Of a stretch of 64,000 nt of DNA, positions 60,985 through 64,000 are shown piece by piece. Both the position numbers and the translations under genes were made by a program. Below the pieces are notes generated by a model that was given only the letters and a program-made list of their open reading frames with translations, ran no database searches and had not been told where the DNA came from. This stretch comes from Davidsoniella eucalypti. Lineage: Eukaryota; Ascomycota; Sordariomycetes; Microascales; Ceratocystidaceae. Location of the stretch: positions 1 to 64,000 of the forward strand of contig RMBW01000091.1 in the NCBI GenBank assembly GCA_004009845.1, given 5' to 3'. Every line of letters begins with the position of its first letter. The first letter of the stretch is position 1.

Positions 60985-62320
60985 CTTAAAGGGTAACTAA
61001 CTAACGTCATTGTATATTCATAGCTATCAAAGCTCTATTTCCACCTTAATAAAAATGAATTAAAAGAAAATGTCCTTGCGCAGACGCTTAAAAGGGTGAC
61101 CTAGTGGAAAGTTTCCCCTAGGCATTCAAATTCAAATCAGTTCAAATAAACAAAAAGCGTACTATTTCATCTGAATAAAGGTCTAGTTAGCGTCTATTCC
61201 ATCTATATATGTATACTATAAAAAAAACTCCGACTCAGTCATGTACTAAAGAGGCAATTCATATATGTATATGCGACAACTTAATCTGTATCCTGGTATA
61301 TCCTAGACGTCGATCGAGATCTTGGCTTGTATCTTGCGAGTGTGATGATCATCCGAGGGGTTCTCCATATCTGCCGGGTTAAATATAAACCAAAGCGTAA
61401 AGGCTGCACCGTGTTCGAGAATCAGATATGAACTCCGCCCTAGTTTCCGATGTAGATTTATGCTTTGTCCCATGCAACATTCCATGAAGCTTGAAACTTG
61501 TCTGTATGCTAAAAAATAGGTATCCTTCCTACCTGCCAAGAAAACAAATTTGCATACCGTGTTTGACTATGCACGACTTGTATCATCTGGGCGATGCAAA
61601 GTTAAATTGGTGGCGTAGTATGGACTTGGGCTGATATTAGTTGCGGCCGAACAAGAGGAGCTCGCATATAGAGCGAGCTAGAGTTTGTATACAATGCCGC
61701 AACTATAGGCGCTGCTTTCTATAGCCGACTCAATCATAAGACTGGCAGACGCTATACGATGCCCACCAGCTTCTCCAGCTATGGGATATGTATGGTACTC
61801 CTACGGTGGCTGTGGACGATGTAGCATCGAAACTTGCGGGACTCGATGAACGTTGAGAGTAACAGGCAGGATAATAGGAAAACCAACTATATGTCCATCC
61901 ACCTAAGCCTGTTGCTTTTTATAGTGTGCTACACATAGCCATATGGCAGGGGCATCGTAGCTTGCACTGGCCGGATGGTTCTTGTTTCGAATCTTGGAGT
62001 GAAAACCTACCATAGCGTTATTTCTCAAACCACCCGAGGTGAAGAATAGGTATACATTCTTTATGATATCTGCTTGTGGTAGAGAACAGAAATGATATAA
62101 AGAGCTAGCCATCATCACCACTTTGGTTTGGAATTGGCTCTTCTTTTCCTCACCCACCAGCCCTCTTCTGGCTTTGACATTCTTTCTACGTTATTTCATT
62201 GAGCTTTGGTTCTCATAACTGTCTTTTACCGTCTTTTGATCTTCACCATTTTGCATTTGCACTCATACTCACATAGCATCTCTGTTTGCTTCTATACTCA
62301 TTCTTTGTTACACAATCATC
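60985..62320. other. intergenic: promoter of the GH43 gene
   Basis: No gene supported. A TATA-like GATATAAAG occurs near 62094, followed by a pyrimidine-rich leader that ends in CAATCATC before the ATG at 62321. Confidence 0.5.
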
Positions 62321-63864
62321 ATGTTATTCAAATCCTCTCTCTTGCTAGCCGCTATGGCTATTGCCCCGGCCCACGCCAGTCCCCAGGTGGTTACTGGAGC
62401 TGCCATGCCAGACGTAAGTAATTCACTCGAAAATCATGAACAAACAGCACAGTTTCTAACAGCACATTTGTTTAGAACAACGGTCTTCACGTCCAAGCTC
62501 ACGGCGCCGGTGTGATTCAAGTCGGCGGCGTCTTCTACCTCATTGGCGAGGACAAGACCAACGGCAACGCCTTCCAGAACATCAACTGCTACTCTAGCCC
62601 TGATCTTGTGCGCTGGACTCACGTCGGTGCCCTGCTTTCTCAGACCACCGAGGCCGGTGATCTTGGCCCATCACGTGTTGTCGAGCGCCCCAAGGTCATC
62701 TTCAACAGCAACACCAACAAGTTTGTCATGTGGATGCATATTGACAGCCCCAACTACGATGAAGCTAAGGCCGGTGTTGCTGTCAGTGACAGTGTCTGCG
62801 GACAATACGGTATGTTTGACTTATATCCTAGTGTGGTGATATGGCATAACTAACAGTTGATTGTAGAGTATCAAGGAAGTTTCCAGCCTCTTGGCCACGA
62901 GAGCCGTGATATCAACCTGTTCCAGGACACTGATGGCTCTGCCTACCTTCTAACCGAGGACGTGAGTAACATTCAACTATTATCTTGAGCCTTTATAACG
63001 GTCAACTAACCTCTCTCTGCAGCGCCAAACTGGTCTTCGCATGGACAAGCTCACCGATGACTACCTCAACGTCTCTGAGGAAACCGTCACCTGGACAACC
63101 CCCATCGAGGCGCCTGCTATGATGAAGGATGGCGACAACTCCTTCATTGTTGGCAGCCACATCACTGGCCGGGCTACCAATGACAACGTCTACTCGACCT
63201 CGACTAGCCTGACCTCCGGCTGGAGCGAATGGACCACCTTCGCCCCGAAGGCACCAATACCTTCGAGTCGCAGACCACCAATATCTTGGCCTACAACTCC
63301 AACTTCATTTACATGGGTGACCGCTGGGTGTCTGACAATCTGGCTTCTAGCACCTACATGTGGCTGCCACTGACCGTTGAAGGCACCAAAATCACTATGC
63401 CCAACAACATCGCTAACTGGGAACCTAATGTCATCAATGGCACCGAAAGCAAGGCTACCACCAACAACTACTTCCAGGAGATCCATGCCGATGATCCCAT
63501 TTATAACCAGCTGTCCGGTAGTGCCGCCAACTTTGCGTGCGCCGGCTGCAGTGATGGCACAGGTATTGGCTTCCTGGGTGGCCCGGACGATGGTGTGCTG
63601 TCCTTCCCCCGCATCGTCTCAAGCCTCAGTGGCTTGGTGTCTCTGCGCATCTTCTATTCCAACCCTGATGACGCTTCGAGATTCGCCAACATCACCATTA
63701 ACTCCAGCCCTTCTAGAAAGATTGAATTCATCCCTAGTCATGGCACGGTCGGTGTTCTCGGGCTGCCAATGGAGATTACTAGCGCTAATTCTATCGTGAT
63801 CGAGGGTGTCAGCGATGGCACGTATGCTCCCGATATCGATATGATTATTGTGCCTCTCGAGTAG
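62321..63864 (+). CDS. secreted GH43 exo-beta-1,3-galactanase-like glycosidase, frameshifted
   Basis: The family (GH43 subfamily 24) releases galactose from beta-1,3-galactan side chains of plant arabinogalactan. Exons are 62321-62413, 62476-62809, 62867-62961 and 63023-63864, with GT-AG introns. Residues 1-19 form a signal peptide (MLFKSSLLLAAMAIAPAHA). The propeller includes HVQAHGAGVIQVGGVFYLIG, then VVERPKVIF and MWMHIDSPNYDEAKAGVAV. The presumed catalytic acid is the Glu in PIEAPAMMKD, and YMGDRWVSDN follows later. Near 63243-63246, in a run of four C, one base is missing: the first frame ends at 63373, while the family sequence resumes in another frame (GTNTFESQTTNIL) and runs to TAG 63862-63864. 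The C terminus (about 130 aa) resembles a CBM35-type module. If corrected the product would be about 454 aa. The break is either a sequencing error or a real inactivation. Confidence 0.88.
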
Positions 63865-64000
63865 GAGAAGCAACTTATTCTAGCTTGCCTGGTGCTTGTG
63901 AGGTGTCCTTCTTTTCACACCCCCGTCCTCTTCTTCTTGTGTTGTCTTTTTTCTATCATCCCCTAGAGCTGCTAGTTGGCTCAACTCCTTTCTGATGCCG
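63865..64000. other. 3' flank of the GH43 gene
   Basis: Pyrimidine-rich probable 3' UTR; the window ends here. Confidence 0.5.

Overview
The window looks like nuclear DNA of a filamentous ascomycete (Pezizomycotina). Genes carry several short introns of about 46-150 nt with GTAAGT-like donors, CTAAC/CTGAC-like branch sites and CAG/TAG acceptors. Start codons often follow pyrimidine-rich leaders, and the recognisable products are fungal (grainyhead-type factor, Ariadne RBR ligase, Tma16, MAM33, a family 43 galactanase). I cannot name the species.

Layout. (1) 1-1348 is AT-rich mitochondrial-type DNA with two LAGLIDADG homing-endonuclease remnants. One reads TGA as Trp and one carries frameshifts, so this is probably a nuclear mitochondrial insertion (NUMT). 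(2) 1349-22542 is gene-poor, AT-rich and CpG-poor, with microsatellites and only chance-level open frames. (3) 22543-25748 holds a grainyhead/CP2 transcription factor behind a long leader. (4) 25749-40628 is again gene-poor. It contains a Tad1-type LINE remnant with a second 5'-truncated LINE inserted into it and flanked by an 11-bp target-site duplication. (5) 40629-64000 is gene-dense: an oxysterol-binding protein, MAM33, Tma16 (minus strand), EXO1, a mitochondrial peroxiredoxin, an Ariadne-family E3 ligase, a decayed unknown gene, and a secreted GH43 galactanase-like enzyme with a one-base frameshift.

The genes are independent housekeeping or regulatory loci; I see no biosynthetic or defence cluster and no operon logic. 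EXO1 is nuclear DNA repair. MAM33 and the peroxiredoxin have N-terminal presequences suggesting mitochondria. Tma16 belongs to ribosome biogenesis, the OSBP to sterol/lipid exchange, and Ariadne to ubiquitination. Exon limits were read by eye from splice consensus and frame continuity and have not been tested against transcripts. I found no convincing evidence of a novel biological system. The best observations are the mitochondrial-code NUMT, the nested LINE pair with its duplication, and the two broken genes near the right end.
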